A DNA stretch of 64,000 nt, from contig NZ_QEHM01000009.1 in the NCBI RefSeq assembly GCF_003116585.1, forward strand, positions 1 through 64,000. Reading direction: 5' to 3'. Origin of the DNA: Albibacillus kandeliae (GTDB taxonomy: Bacteria > Pseudomonadota > Alphaproteobacteria > Rhodobacterales > Rhodobacteraceae). A program made the translations under genes and the position numbers. This document shows positions 8,402 through 15,599 of this stretch, piece by piece (within the stretch, counting starts at the first letter, position 1; every line of letters begins with the position of its first letter). The notes beneath the pieces are model-generated. The model was not told the origin of the DNA, did no database searches, and saw only the letters and a program-made list of their open reading frames with translations.

Positions 8402-9022
8402 ATGTCTGAAATCGAGTCGCTCTTCGTCACCCGCCTGTATCGCGCCAAGCTCACCGAGTTCGGCGATGCCATCGACCCGTCCGAACTGGAGGCGTCCTGC
8501 TATTCCATCGCCGAGGACGATGAGGCGGGGCAGGAGTGGTGCGAGGAGAACGGCTATCCGGGTTATACCAGCTACGCCTCGCTGACCGATCTCGGCTGGC
8601 GGTTCCCGATCTTCGAGGACATCATCAAGGCGCTGGACAAGCATGTGGCGGCTTTTGCCGAGGACCTCGAGTTCAACCTCGACGGACGCGAGCTCAAGCT
8701 CGAGGATATCTGGATTAACATCCTGCCCGAGGGCGGCATGCACGCCTCGCACCTGCATCCGCACAGCGTGATCAGCGGGACGACCTATGTCTCGATGCCG
8801 GACGGGGCCAGCGCGCTCAAGCTGGAAGACCCTCGGTCGGCCCGGATGATGGCCGCTCCGGCCCGCCTGAAGGACGCTCGCCGGGACATGCGGACCTTTG
8901 TCTACGTGACCCCCGAGGTCGGGGACGTGCTGCTGTGGGAAAGCTGGCTGCGCCACGAGGTCCCGATGAACATGTCCGAAGACGAACGCATCAGCGTCAG
9001 CTTCAACTACAGCTGGGCCTGA
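8402..9022 (+). CDS. Putative 2-oxoglutarate/Fe(II) oxygenase (TIGR02466 type)
   Basis: A 206-residue protein with the pattern of the TIGR02466 family, predicted 2OG-Fe(II) dioxygenases. Residues around 112-135 read WINILPEGGMHASHLHPHSV, including the HxHP iron-ligand region. Near the end, LRHEVPMNMSEDERISVSFN supplies the distal His and the Arg expected to bind 2-oxoglutarate. The substrate is not known for the family. It is last in the cassette between rplP and rpmC. Its location suggests, but does not prove, a role in modifying a ribosomal or translation component. Confidence 0.78.
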   Translation: MSEIESLFVTRLYRAKLTEFGDAIDPSELEASCYSIAEDDEAGQEWCEENGYPGYTSYASLTDLGWRFPIFEDIIKALDKHVAAFAEDLEFNLDGRELKLEDIWINILPEGGMHASHLHPHSVISGTTYVSMPDGASALKLEDPRSARMMAAPARLKDARRDMRTFVYVTPEVGDVLLWESWLRHEVPMNMSEDERISVSFNYSWA

Positions 9023-9034
9023 TCGGTCCCTTGC

Positions 9035-9055
9035 CGGGCCCCTTTCCGGGGCCCG
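9035..9055. repeat. GC-rich inverted repeat after the oxygenase gene
   Basis: A perfect 8-bp stem, CGGGCCCC (9035-9042) and GGGGCCCG (9048-9055), closes a 5-nt loop. No T tract follows, so it is either a factor-assisted transcript end or an mRNA-stabilising hairpin. Confidence 0.6.
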
Positions 9056-9106
9056 ACGCGGGGAATGGCGCAAATGACGCGGCGCTCGTCCATTCCCCAG
9101 TGAACA

Positions 9107-9139
9107 GGGGTTGCTTTATGCCCCAACCCCCTGTATGCG
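9107..9139 (+). promoter_or_regulatory. Candidate promoter and overlapping palindrome upstream of rpmC
   Basis: TTGCTT (9111-9116) and TATGCG (9134-9139) are separated by exactly 17 bases. A 7-bp inverted repeat, GGGGTTG (9107-9113) with CAACCCC (9124-9130), overlaps the -35 and spacer and could be an operator or a structured site. The predicted start lies about 70 bases before rpmC, where a new promoter is needed after the inserted cassette. Confidence 0.5.
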
Positions 9140-9217
9140 AGCCGCTCATCCACGTACTCCACTGGAATCAGGGTGACCCTTTGCGGGCCCTCCGGTGATG
9201 TTGAAAGGAAAAGGGCG

Positions 9218-9424
9218 ATGAACGCCAAAGAACTGCATGACAAGACTCCGGACCAGCTCCGCGAGGAACTTGCCAACCTGAAAAAAGAGAGCTTCAACCT
9301 GCGCTTCCAGCAGGCCACCGGCCAACTGGAAAACCCGGCAAAGATCCGCGCTGCGCGTCGGAACGCTGCCCGTGTGCTGACCGTTCTCAACCAAAAAGCC
9401 GCTGCTGCGGCTTCGCAAGAATAA
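9218..9424 (+). CDS. rpmC: 50S ribosomal protein L29
   Basis: A 68-residue two-helix protein near the exit tunnel. It starts [18 protein letters not shown] and has the family motif [20 protein letters not shown], then [14 protein letters not shown]-like helix 2. ATG 9218 is chosen because of the purine-rich GAAAGGAAAAGGG just before it; the open frame upstream has no homology. It begins the spc-type group and is followed by rpsQ after 15 bases. Confidence 0.96.
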   Translation: MNAKELHDKTPDQLREELANLKKESFNLRFQQATGQLENPAKIRAARRNAARVLTVLNQKAAAAASQE

Positions 9425-9439
9425 GAAGGAGCCTTCCCG

Positions 9440-9670
9440 ATGCCCAAACGTATCCTGCAAGGCACCGTGACCAGCGACGCCAACGAACAGACCGTCACCG
9501 TTCTGGTCGAACGTCGTTTCACGCACCCGGTTCTGAAGAAGACCATCCGGAAATCCAAGAAATACCGGGCGCATGACGAGAAGAACGCATTCAAGGTGGG
9601 CGATTCCGTCCGCATCATCGAATGCGCACCGAAGTCGAAAACGAAACGCTGGGAGGTGCTTGAGGCGTAA
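9440..9670 (+). CDS. rpsQ: 30S ribosomal protein S17
   Basis: A 76-residue OB-fold protein of the 30S body. Visible: [19 protein letters not shown], the [19 protein letters not shown] loop and the [19 protein letters not shown] end. An AAGAAGGAG site precedes the start. A 123-base structured spacer separates it from rplN. Confidence 0.96.
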   Translation: MPKRILQGTVTSDANEQTVTVLVERRFTHPVLKKTIRKSKKYRAHDEKNAFKVGDSVRIIECAPKSKTKRWEVLEA

Positions 9671-9679
9671 GACCGCACC

Positions 9680-9790
9680 GCGGCCCAATTCGGGCCGTAG
9701 CGCGATCTCACATCGAAAGTTACCTTTCGGTTTGATCGAAACCCTGGGGCCCCGACTGGATTACGGGCGTCCCCAAAGGTCGGGAGAAAC
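9680..9790 (+). promoter_or_regulatory. Structured spacer between rpsQ and rplN
   Basis: Two perfect small hairpins are present: CGGCCC-AATTC-GGGCCG (9681-9697) and CGAAAG-TTAC-CTTTCG (9714-9729). They are followed by the self-complementary GGGGCCCC (about 9747) and a GGTCGGGAGAAA ribosome-binding region. No T tract follows the hairpins. It may be an mRNA-level control element for the rplN-rplX-rplE set, but no known ribosomal-protein leader motif was recognised. Confidence 0.4.
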
Positions 9791-9793
9791 CAC

Positions 9794-10162
9794 ATGATCC
9801 AGATGCAGACCAATCTGGATGTTGCTGACAACAGCGGCGCTCGCCGCGTTCAGTGCATCAAGGTCCTGGGTGGTTCCAAGCGGAAGTACGCTGGTGTCGG
9901 TGACATCATCGTCGTATCCGTCAAGGAAGCCATTCCGCGCGGCCGCGTGAAAAAAGGTGACGTCCGCAAGGCCGTCGTCGTGCGCACCGCCAAGGAAGTT
10001 CGTCGCGAAGATGGCACCGCCATCCGCTTTGACCGCAACGCAGCTGTCATCCTGAACAACAACAACGAGCCCGTCGGCACCCGTATCTTCGGGCCGGTGG
10101 TTCGTGAGCTGCGCGCCAAGAACTTCATGAAGATCATCTCGCTGGCTCCGGAGGTGCTCTGA
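9794..10162 (+). CDS. rplN: 50S ribosomal protein L14
   Basis: L14 (122 residues) contacts L19 and the 30S subunit. It starts [18 protein letters not shown], contains [20 protein letters not shown] and ends with [23 protein letters not shown]. It overlaps rplX by one base (TGATG at 10160-10164). Confidence 0.97.
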   Translation: MIQMQTNLDVADNSGARRVQCIKVLGGSKRKYAGVGDIIVVSVKEAIPRGRVKKGDVRKAVVVRTAKEVRREDGTAIRFDRNAAVILNNNNEPVGTRIFGPVVRELRAKNFMKIISLAPEVL

Positions 10163-10473
10163 TGGCTGCGAAACTGAAAAAAGGCGACAAGGTCGTCGTG
10201 CTCGCCGGCAAGGACAAGGGCAAGGAAGGTACCATTACCTCCGTTGACCCGAAGGCCGGCAAAGCCGTCGTGGAAGGCATCAACATCGCCATCCGCGCAA
10301 CCCGCCAGAGCCAGACCAGCCAAGGTGGCCGCATCCCCAAGGCGATGCCGATCCAGCTGTCGAACCTCGCTTTCGTCGATGCCAACGGCAAACCGACCCG
10401 CGTCGGGTTCAAGATGGAAGGCGACAAGAAAGTGCGCTTTGCCAAGACCACGGGGGACGTGATCGATGCTTGA
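10162..10473 (+). CDS. rplX: 50S ribosomal protein L24
   Basis: L24 (103 residues) initiates 50S assembly. The KOW motif is at the N terminus ([20 protein letters not shown]), followed by the [20 protein letters not shown] segment. It overlaps rplN by one base and rplE by eight bases, so translation of the three is likely coupled. Confidence 0.97.
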   Translation: MAAKLKKGDKVVVLAGKDKGKEGTITSVDPKAGKAVVEGINIAIRATRQSQTSQGGRIPKAMPIQLSNLAFVDANGKPTRVGFKMEGDKKVRFAKTTGDVIDA

Positions 10474-11029
10474 TGCTGCAACCTATACCCCGCGCCTGAA
10501 GGCCGAGTACCGGGAAAAGATCCGGGCCGCGCTGAAGGAAGAGTTCGCCTACAAGAACGACATGATGATCCCGCGTCTGGACAAGATCGTCCTGAACATC
10601 GGCGCCGGGGCTGAAGCCGTTCGCGACAGCAAGAAGGTCAAATCCGCTCAGGACGACCTGACGCAGATCGCCGGCCAGCGCGCCGTCGTGACCAAGGCGA
10701 AGAAGTCGATCGCAGGTTTCCGCGTCCGTGAAGACATGCCGCTGGGCGCCAAGGTGACCCTGCGTGGCGACCGGATGTACGAATTCCTCGACCGCCTGAT
10801 CACCGTTGCGCTGCCGCGCGTCCGCGACTTCCGCGGCGTGTCCGGCAAGTCCTTCGATGGCCGCGGCAACTACGCCATGGGCATCAAGGAACATATCGTG
10901 TTCCCCGAGATCAACTTCGACAAGGTCGATGAAGTCTGGGGCATGGATATCGTCATCGCCACCACGGCAAAAACCGACGCAGAAGCCAAGGCGCTGTTGA
11001 AGCAATTCAACATGCCCTTCAACTCCTGA
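10466..11029 (+). CDS. rplE: 50S ribosomal protein L5
   Basis: L5 (187 residues) binds 5S rRNA and contacts P-site tRNA. It contains [16 protein letters not shown], the [20 protein letters not shown] region and [18 protein letters not shown]. The start lies inside the end of rplX. A GGAAGGAAAAG site follows the stop, leading into rpsN. Confidence 0.97.
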   Translation: MLDAATYTPRLKAEYREKIRAALKEEFAYKNDMMIPRLDKIVLNIGAGAEAVRDSKKVKSAQDDLTQIAGQRAVVTKAKKSIAGFRVREDMPLGAKVTLRGDRMYEFLDRLITVALPRVRDFRGVSGKSFDGRGNYAMGIKEHIVFPEINFDKVDEVWGMDIVIATTAKTDAEAKALLKQFNMPFNS

Positions 11030-11047
11030 TCGCGGGAAGGAAAAGAC

Positions 11048-11353
11048 ATGGCTAAGAAAGCAATGATCGAACGCGAAAAGAAGCGTCAGCGCCTGGTGGA
11101 ACAGTACGCCGCCAAACGTGCTGAGCTGAAAGCGATTGTGAACGACGAGAGCAAGCCGATGGAAGAGCGTTTCCGCGCCTCCCTGAAGCTGGCGAAACTG
11201 CCGCGCAACAGCTCGGCAACCCGCCTGCACAACCGTTGCCAGCTCACCGGTCGTCCGCACGCTTACTATCGCAAGCTCAAAATCAGCCGTATTGCCCTGC
11301 GCAACCTCGGCTCCAATGGCCAGATCCCTGGCCTCGTGAAATCCAGCTGGTAA
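11048..11353 (+). CDS. rpsN: 30S ribosomal protein S14 (zinc-independent form)
   Basis: S14 (101 residues) of the long form without the CxxC zinc ribbon. It starts [20 protein letters not shown], has [20 protein letters not shown] and ends with [11 protein letters not shown]. The lack of the second and later cysteines marks the C-minus class usual in proteobacteria. Twelve bases separate it from rpsH. Confidence 0.97.
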   Translation: MAKKAMIEREKKRQRLVEQYAAKRAELKAIVNDESKPMEERFRASLKLAKLPRNSSATRLHNRCQLTGRPHAYYRKLKISRIALRNLGSNGQIPGLVKSSW

Positions 11354-11365
11354 GGGAGGCATAAG

Positions 11366-11758
11366 ATGAACGATCCTATCGCAGATATGCTGACCCGTAT
11401 CCGCAACAGCCAGCTGCGCGGCAAGTCGACGGTGATGACACCGGCTTCGAAACTGCGCGCCTGGGTTCTGGATGTGCTGGCAGACGAAGGCTATATCCGT
11501 GGCTATGAAAAAGTGACCGGTAACGACGGTCACCCGGCTCTGGAAATCAGCCTCAAGTACTTCGAAGGCACCCCTGTCATTCGCGAACTCAAGCGGGTCT
11601 CCAAGCCCGGCCGTCGCGTCTACATGGGCGTCAATGACATCCCGTCGGTCCGTCAGGGCCTGGGCGTGTCGATTGTCTCCACGCCGAAAGGTGTGATGTC
11701 GGACGCAGCTGCACGCGAAGCCAATGTTGGCGGCGAAGTGCTCTGCACCGTCTTCTAA
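11366..11758 (+). CDS. rpsH: 30S ribosomal protein S8
   Basis: S8 (130 residues) binds helix 21 of 16S rRNA and, in E. coli, represses the spc operon. It starts [20 protein letters not shown] and ends with the family signature [19 protein letters not shown] then [10 protein letters not shown]. An AAGGAGG site overlaps its stop and serves rplF. Confidence 0.97.
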   Translation: MNDPIADMLTRIRNSQLRGKSTVMTPASKLRAWVLDVLADEGYIRGYEKVTGNDGHPALEISLKYFEGTPVIRELKRVSKPGRRVYMGVNDIPSVRQGLGVSIVSTPKGVMSDAAAREANVGGEVLCTVF

Positions 11759-11768
11759 GGAGGTCCTG

Positions 11769-12302
11769 ATGTCTCGTATTGGTAAGAAACCGGTCGAGCT
11801 GCCCAGCGGCGTTACCGCCTCTGTTTCGGGCCAGACCGTTGAAGTCAAAGGTCCGAAGGGCACCCGCTCCTTCACCGCGACCGACGACGTCACGATCACT
11901 GTCGAAGACAATGTGGTCAAGATCGACCCGCGCGGGAAATCCAAGCGCGCACGCCAGCAGTGGGGCATGAGCCGCACGATGGTTGCGAACCTGGTGACCG
12001 GCGTGACCACCGGCTTCAAGAAGGAGCTCGAGATTCAGGGTGTGGGTTACCGCGCCGCTGTAAACGGGAACACTCTGAAGCTGAACCTCGGCCTGTCTCA
12101 CGACGTTGACTACGTTGCACCGGAAGGTGTGACCGTCACGGCGCCGAAGCAGACCGAGATCGTGGTCGAAGGCATCGACGAGCAACTCGTCGGCCAGGTC
12201 GCCGCGAACATCCGCAAGTGGCGCGCGCCGGAGCCCTACAAGGGCAAGGGCATCCGCTACAAGGGCGAGTTCATCTTCCGCAAGGAAGGCAAGAAGAAGT
12301 AA
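11769..12302 (+). CDS. rplF: 50S ribosomal protein L6
   Basis: L6 (177 residues) sits near the factor-binding site. It starts [15 protein letters not shown] and has the two-fold repeated domains, ending with [19 protein letters not shown] 11769 is chosen because TAAGGAGG lies six bases before it; the frame is open further upstream without homology. Confidence 0.97.
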   Translation: MSRIGKKPVELPSGVTASVSGQTVEVKGPKGTRSFTATDDVTITVEDNVVKIDPRGKSKRARQQWGMSRTMVANLVTGVTTGFKKELEIQGVGYRAAVNGNTLKLNLGLSHDVDYVAPEGVTVTAPKQTEIVVEGIDEQLVGQVAANIRKWRAPEPYKGKGIRYKGEFIFRKEGKKK

Positions 12303-12313
12303 GGACCGGACAG

Positions 12314-12673
12314 ATGGCAAACAGCAAAAGAACTCTGTTCCTGAAGCGCCGCCTGCGCGTCCGGAACAAGCTTCGCAAGGTGAACGCAGGGCGTCTTCGT
12401 CTCTCCGTGCACCGTTCGAACAAGAACATCAGCGTCCAGCTGATCGACGATGTGAAGGGCGTGACTCTCGCCTCCGCATCCTCGCTCGAGAAGGACCTGG
12501 GCATCGTTGGCAAGAACAACGTCGAAGCAGCCGCCAAGGTGGGTGCAGCGATCGCGGAACGCGCCAAGAAAGCCGGTGTCGAAGAAGCATACTTCGACCG
12601 CGGCGGCTTCCTGTTCCACGGCAAGGTGAAGGCTCTGGCCGACGCTGCGCGTGAAGGTGGCCTCAAGATCTGA
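12314..12673 (+). CDS. rplR: 50S ribosomal protein L18
   Basis: L18 (119 residues) binds 5S rRNA together with L5 and L25. It has the basic N-terminal tail ([18 protein letters not shown]), [20 protein letters not shown] and the closing [26 protein letters not shown] 12314 follows an AAGGA motif. Two hairpins lie between it and rpsE. Confidence 0.97.
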   Translation: MANSKRTLFLKRRLRVRNKLRKVNAGRLRLSVHRSNKNISVQLIDDVKGVTLASASSLEKDLGIVGKNNVEAAAKVGAAIAERAKKAGVEEAYFDRGGFLFHGKVKALADAAREGGLKI

Positions 12674-12679
12674 TGGATC

Positions 12680-12747
12680 GGGTGCGTGCCTGGCGCGCAC
12701 CCTTCCTCACCGCCGAGCCTGAAGTGCGCGCTGGTCGCGCACTTTTC
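12680..12747 (+). terminator. Two hairpins between rplR and rpsE, possible attenuator
   Basis: The first hairpin pairs GGGTGCG (12680-12686) with CGCACCC (12696-12702). The second is stronger: AAGTGCGCG (12722-12730) with CGCGCACTT (12736-12744), loop CTGGT, followed by TTCG so that four T run through the stem end. This looks like a short-tract terminator inside what is normally one operon, so partial termination or attenuation before rpsE is possible. Confidence 0.5.
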
Positions 12748-12848
12748 GCTGGCACAGTGCGGGTGGTTCGCCGCCCCGATGATCCGGGAGCCCTGGGCTC
12801 ACCGTGATTGAAAAAAAGGCGCCAAGCGCCAGAGAGAAAGGAAGCCTG

Positions 12849-13427
12849 ATGGCTCGAGAAGAAAACCGCCGGGGTAACCGTCGCGAACGCGAGGAAGCAC
12901 CGGAATTCGCAGATCGCCTGGTTGCGATCAACCGCGTGTCCAAGACCGTGAAGGGTGGTAAGCGCTTCGGCTTCGCTGCTCTCGTCGTTGTTGGCGATCA
13001 GAAAGGCCGCGTCGGCTTTGGCAAGGGCAAGGCGAAGGAGGTCCCCGAGGCCATTCGCAAGGCAACCGAGCAAGCGAAGCGCCAGATGATCCGCGTTCCG
13101 CTGCGCGAAGGCCGCACCCTGCACCACGACATGGAAGGCCGTCATGGCGCTGGCCGCGTCGTGATGCGCATGGCACCGGAAGGTACCGGTATCATCGCTG
13201 GTGGTCCGATGCGCGCTGTCTTCGAAATGCTCGGCATCAAGGACGTCGTGTCCAAGTCGATCGGTTCGCAGAACCCCTACAACATGATCCGTGCCACCAT
13301 CGACGGGCTGAAGAAAGAAGCCAGCCCGCGTTCGGTTGCGCAGCGTCGTGGCAAGAAAGTTGCCGACATCCTGCCCAAGCGTGAAGACGCTGCGCAGGCT
13401 TCGGCTCAGGTCGCTGAGGAGGCTTGA
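12849..13427 (+). CDS. rpsE: 30S ribosomal protein S5
   Basis: S5 (192 residues) is important for decoding accuracy. The dsRBD-like N-terminal domain reads [20 protein letters not shown], followed by [20 protein letters not shown] and the C-terminal [23 protein letters not shown] 12849 is preceded by GAAAGGAAG; the in-frame upstream codons show no homology. rpmD starts six bases after the stop. Confidence 0.97.
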   Translation: MAREENRRGNRREREEAPEFADRLVAINRVSKTVKGGKRFGFAALVVVGDQKGRVGFGKGKAKEVPEAIRKATEQAKRQMIRVPLREGRTLHHDMEGRHGAGRVVMRMAPEGTGIIAGGPMRAVFEMLGIKDVVSKSIGSQNPYNMIRATIDGLKKEASPRSVAQRRGKKVADILPKREDAAQASAQVAEEA

Positions 13428-13432
13428 TCAAC

Positions 13433-13618
13433 ATGGCTACTATCGTCGTTAAGCAGATCGGCAGCCCGATCCGTCGCCCGGCCAAACAGCGTGCCACGCT
13501 GGTCGGCCTTGGCCTGAACAAGATGCACAAGACCCGCGAACTGGAAGATACCCCTTCCGTGCGCGGCATGGTGAACTCGATCCCTCACCTGGTCGAAATC
13601 ATCGAAGAAAAAGAGTAA
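13433..13618 (+). CDS. rpmD: 50S ribosomal protein L30
   Basis: A 61-residue L30 protein. It starts [20 protein letters not shown] and contains [20 protein letters not shown] followed by the terminal helix. An upstream TTG at 13424 is in frame, but ATG 13433 with GAGGAGG before it is clearly the start. A strong terminator follows, so rplO is not reached by simple readthrough. Confidence 0.96.
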   Translation: MATIVVKQIGSPIRRPAKQRATLVGLGLNKMHKTRELEDTPSVRGMVNSIPHLVEIIEEKE

Positions 13619-13651
13619 ACGATCCTTCGGCTTCGGCCGTCTGACCGATCT

Positions 13652-13690
13652 CGAACACCCCGGAGCGCCGCTCCGGGGTGTTTTCTTTTG
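13652..13690 (+). terminator. Strong intrinsic terminator after rpmD
   Basis: AACACCCCGGAGC pairs with the following GCTCCGGGGTGTT around a short loop (13654-13682), and TTTTCTTTTG follows. It is one of the strongest terminators in the window and splits the spc-type operon between rpmD and rplO. Confidence 0.85.
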
Positions 13691-13699
13691 GCGCGGCGT

Positions 13700-14176
13700 T
13701 CAGGGCGCATTGTCCGGTTTGGTGAAACGGATGGTGCGCTGGGGCGTGCGGTTCAGCCTCGGAACCAACCGTGGGCGTGGGCGCCCGGCGAGCAGCGAGA
13801 ACACCAGCCCCAGCCAGCCAAGTGAACTGCCAGAGACCAGCGCGATCGTCAGCGGGAGAGAACCCCGTGCGGTCAGGACCGGATCTGCCCGAACAGAGGT
13901 GAGCGCCCCCGGCGTGCGGGCAAAGGCCTCCTGAAGGGCATGCAGACGGTCGGCGGGGGTGTCGGGCCGGACGAAGAGGGAGGGGAGGGGCAGGGCATCG
14001 GGTTGATGATCCAGCGGCGAGGGATGTGTGGACCGCTGCGGTGCGCTGTCATTCCTGATCCCCTCCTGCGCGCTCCCGGCGGATGCTAGGGCAGGGGAGG
14101 GCAGGCTGGCAGATTGGACGGCCCCGACGGGCAACAGGGTGGCGAAAACAAGTAAAACGGCGACTTGAACAACCAT
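13700..14176 (-). CDS. Hypothetical membrane protein with signal-like N terminus
   Basis: A 158-residue protein of unknown function. It starts with a hydrophobic signal-like segment (VVQVAVLLVFATLLPVGAV). A Pro/Ser-rich, probably periplasmic part of about 90 residues comes next, then one predicted membrane helix near residues 108-130 (LPLTIALVSGSSLGWLGLVF) and a short basic tail. It runs opposite to the ribosomal genes and is inserted between rpmD and rplO. Support comes from signal plus membrane topology, so confidence is moderate. No domain was recognised. Confidence 0.55.
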   Translation of the reverse strand: MVVQVAVLLVFATLLPVGAVQSASLPSPALASAGSAQEGIRNDSAPQRSTHPSPLDHQPDALPLPSLFVRPDTPADRLHALQEAFARTPGALTSVRADPVLTARGSLPLTIALVSGSSLGWLGLVFSLLAGRPRPRLVPRLNRTPQRTIRFTKPDNAP

Positions 14177-14515
14177 CGGAACCGTCCTCTGCGCAGGCTC
14201 CTTAAGGTTGAGTCAAACTCGCTAATTTTCGGAAAACGCGAAAAAGAAAATCGCGCCGGATTCGGCGTGTTGAGGGCCCGAACCCCGGATTTCGTTAGGA
14301 CTCCATTAGCAATGGTAAAGGTCAGTCGCGGTCAACGAGCGGAACTCTGACGTCGCGACCCGTGAGCCATGCACGAGCCTTGCTTCCTGAGCATAGCGGG
14401 CAGACCTGAAGATCCGTTGTTCAGCGCGCGGGAATGATTATTCTGCAATGCAGCATAAGGGCCCCGGGAGGAGCGGAGGCGAAGGGGCCCGCGACCGAAC
14501 GATAGGAACACGACA
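14177..14515. other. Gene-free spacer upstream of the DUF1127 gene
   Basis: This 339-base stretch separates two divergent genes and should hold both promoters. It is AT-richer near 14210-14260 than its surroundings. A candidate promoter for the DUF1127 gene lies at 14417-14444. GGGAGGAGCGGAG and GAACACGAC lie before the downstream start. I see no further gene. Confidence 0.6.
14417..14444 (+). promoter_or_regulatory. Candidate promoter of the DUF1127 gene
   Basis: TTGTTC (14417-14422) is followed by a 16-base spacer and TATTCT (14439-14444), a good -10 for this GC-rich genome. It lies about 70 bases before ATG 14516. Confidence 0.45.
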
Positions 14516-14734
14516 ATGGCACATAACATCTCCCTCCCCGCACAGCCGCATGGCCTGAGCAACCGTCTTCGCAACCTCGTTGGCGACATCAAGGACGCGC
14601 TGGCCCGCCGCGCTGTCTACCGCAAGACCCTGGCCGAGCTGAGCAGCCTGAGCAACCGTGACCTCGGCGACCTCGGCATCTCGCGCAGCGGCATCCGTCG
14701 TCTGGCGCTCGAAGCGGCCTACGGCAACAACTGA
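14516..14734 (+). CDS. DUF1127 small protein
   Basis: A 72-residue protein with the DUF1127 (YjiS-like) signature in its second half: YRKTLAELSSLSNRDLGDLG followed by ISRSGIRRLALEAAYG. DUF1127 proteins are small, Arg-rich and widespread in alphaproteobacteria; CcaF1 of Rhodobacter sphaeroides is an RNA-binding member linked to stress sRNAs. I see no CcsR-like CCTCCTCCC repeats downstream here. The gene stands alone between a candidate promoter and a strong terminator, inside the ribosomal cluster, so it is probably regulated separately. Confidence 0.88.
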   Translation: MAHNISLPAQPHGLSNRLRNLVGDIKDALARRAVYRKTLAELSSLSNRDLGDLGISRSGIRRLALEAAYGNN

Positions 14735-14801
14735 TCCCTGCTCAGGACGGGGTGGCGCGATCCCTCGGCGCAACCGGTGCCGTCCCGCCAGAGCGAGAAC
14801 G

Positions 14802-14834
14802 AAGGGCAGCCCGGGAGACCGGGCTGCCCTTTGT
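14802..14834 (+). terminator. Intrinsic terminator after the DUF1127 gene
   Basis: A perfect 13-bp stem (14802-14814 with 14819-14831, AAGGGCAGCCCGG/CCGGGCTGCCCTT) is closed by GAGA, with TTTGTCC following. It isolates the DUF1127 gene from rplO. Confidence 0.85.
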
Positions 14835-14891
14835 CCTGACTGCCGTTCCGGGGTTCGGGCCACGTCACCTGCGCCACGATGCGCGATCCCC

Positions 14892-14920
14892 TTGCGTCGC
14901 GCCGCCGTGGCGTCTATACG
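14892..14920 (+). promoter_or_regulatory. Candidate promoter for the rplO-secY-adk unit
   Basis: TTGCGT (14892-14897) and TATACG (14915-14920) are spaced by 17 bases, about 90 bases before rplO. A second TTGACC at 14971 has no good -10. A new promoter is needed here because a strong terminator lies upstream. Confidence 0.4.
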
Positions 14921-15016
14921 CCCCCGGTGGCCCTACGGGTCCGATTCATCAAAACCAAGAAATGCCGTGGTTGACCCATACGCTTCGGGGGTCACATCCG
15001 GCTTAGGAGAAGCGAA

Positions 15017-15490
15017 ATGAAACTTCATGAACTGCGCGACAATCCGGGCGCAACCAAGAAACGCAAGCGCGTTGGCCGTGGTCCGGGTTCCGGCATGGGC
15101 AAGACCGGTGGTCGTGGTATCAAAGGTCAGAAATCCCGTTCGGGCGTGGCCATCAACGGTTACGAGGGCGGCCAGATGCCGCTCTACCAGCGTCTGCCCA
15201 AGCGCGGCTTCAACAAGCCGAACCGCAAGAGCTTCGCTGTCGTCAACCTGGGCCTGATCCAGAAATTCATCGACGCCAAGAAGCTGGACGCTTCGGCTGC
15301 GATCACCGAGGACGCGCTGGTCGCTTCCGGTCTGGTGCGCCGCAAGCTCGACGGCATTCGTGTGCTCGCCAAGGGCGACTTCTCGGCCAAGATCGACCTG
15401 CAGGTCACCGGCGCTTCGAAGTCGGCGGTTGAGTCGGTCGAGAAAGCCGGCGGTTCCGTTACCGTCGCCGCACCGGCTGCGGCCGAGTAA
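15017..15490 (+). CDS. rplO: 50S ribosomal protein L15
   Basis: L15 (157 residues) stabilises the 50S core. It starts [20 protein letters not shown] and has the Gly-rich [20 protein letters not shown] and [18 protein letters not shown] segments typical of the family. TTAGGAGAAGCG precedes ATG. Two hairpins separate it from secY. Confidence 0.97.
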   Translation: MKLHELRDNPGATKKRKRVGRGPGSGMGKTGGRGIKGQKSRSGVAINGYEGGQMPLYQRLPKRGFNKPNRKSFAVVNLGLIQKFIDAKKLDASAAITEDALVASGLVRRKLDGIRVLAKGDFSAKIDLQVTGASKSAVESVEKAGGSVTVAAPAAAE

Positions 15491-15499
15491 CGGGTTGTG

Positions 15500-15582
15500 A
15501 GCGGCGCTTGCGCCGCTTACATAGACACGTGTTTTCCCATAGCGCCGCCTGAGCCGGAAAACGGTTCAAGGCGGCGTTTTAC
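15500..15582 (+). terminator. Hairpin pair between rplO and secY
   Basis: The first hairpin is AGCGGCG-CTTG-CGCCGCT (about 15500-15517). The second runs from CGCCGCC at 15543 to GGCGGCG ending at 15576. It has about 14 pairs, one bulged A and a GAAAA loop, and is followed by TTTT (15577-15580). It is a good intrinsic terminator or attenuator only about 20 bases before the secY start, so it may also affect translation initiation. Confidence 0.6.
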
Positions 15583-15599
15583 CAGAAGAGACCCGATTC

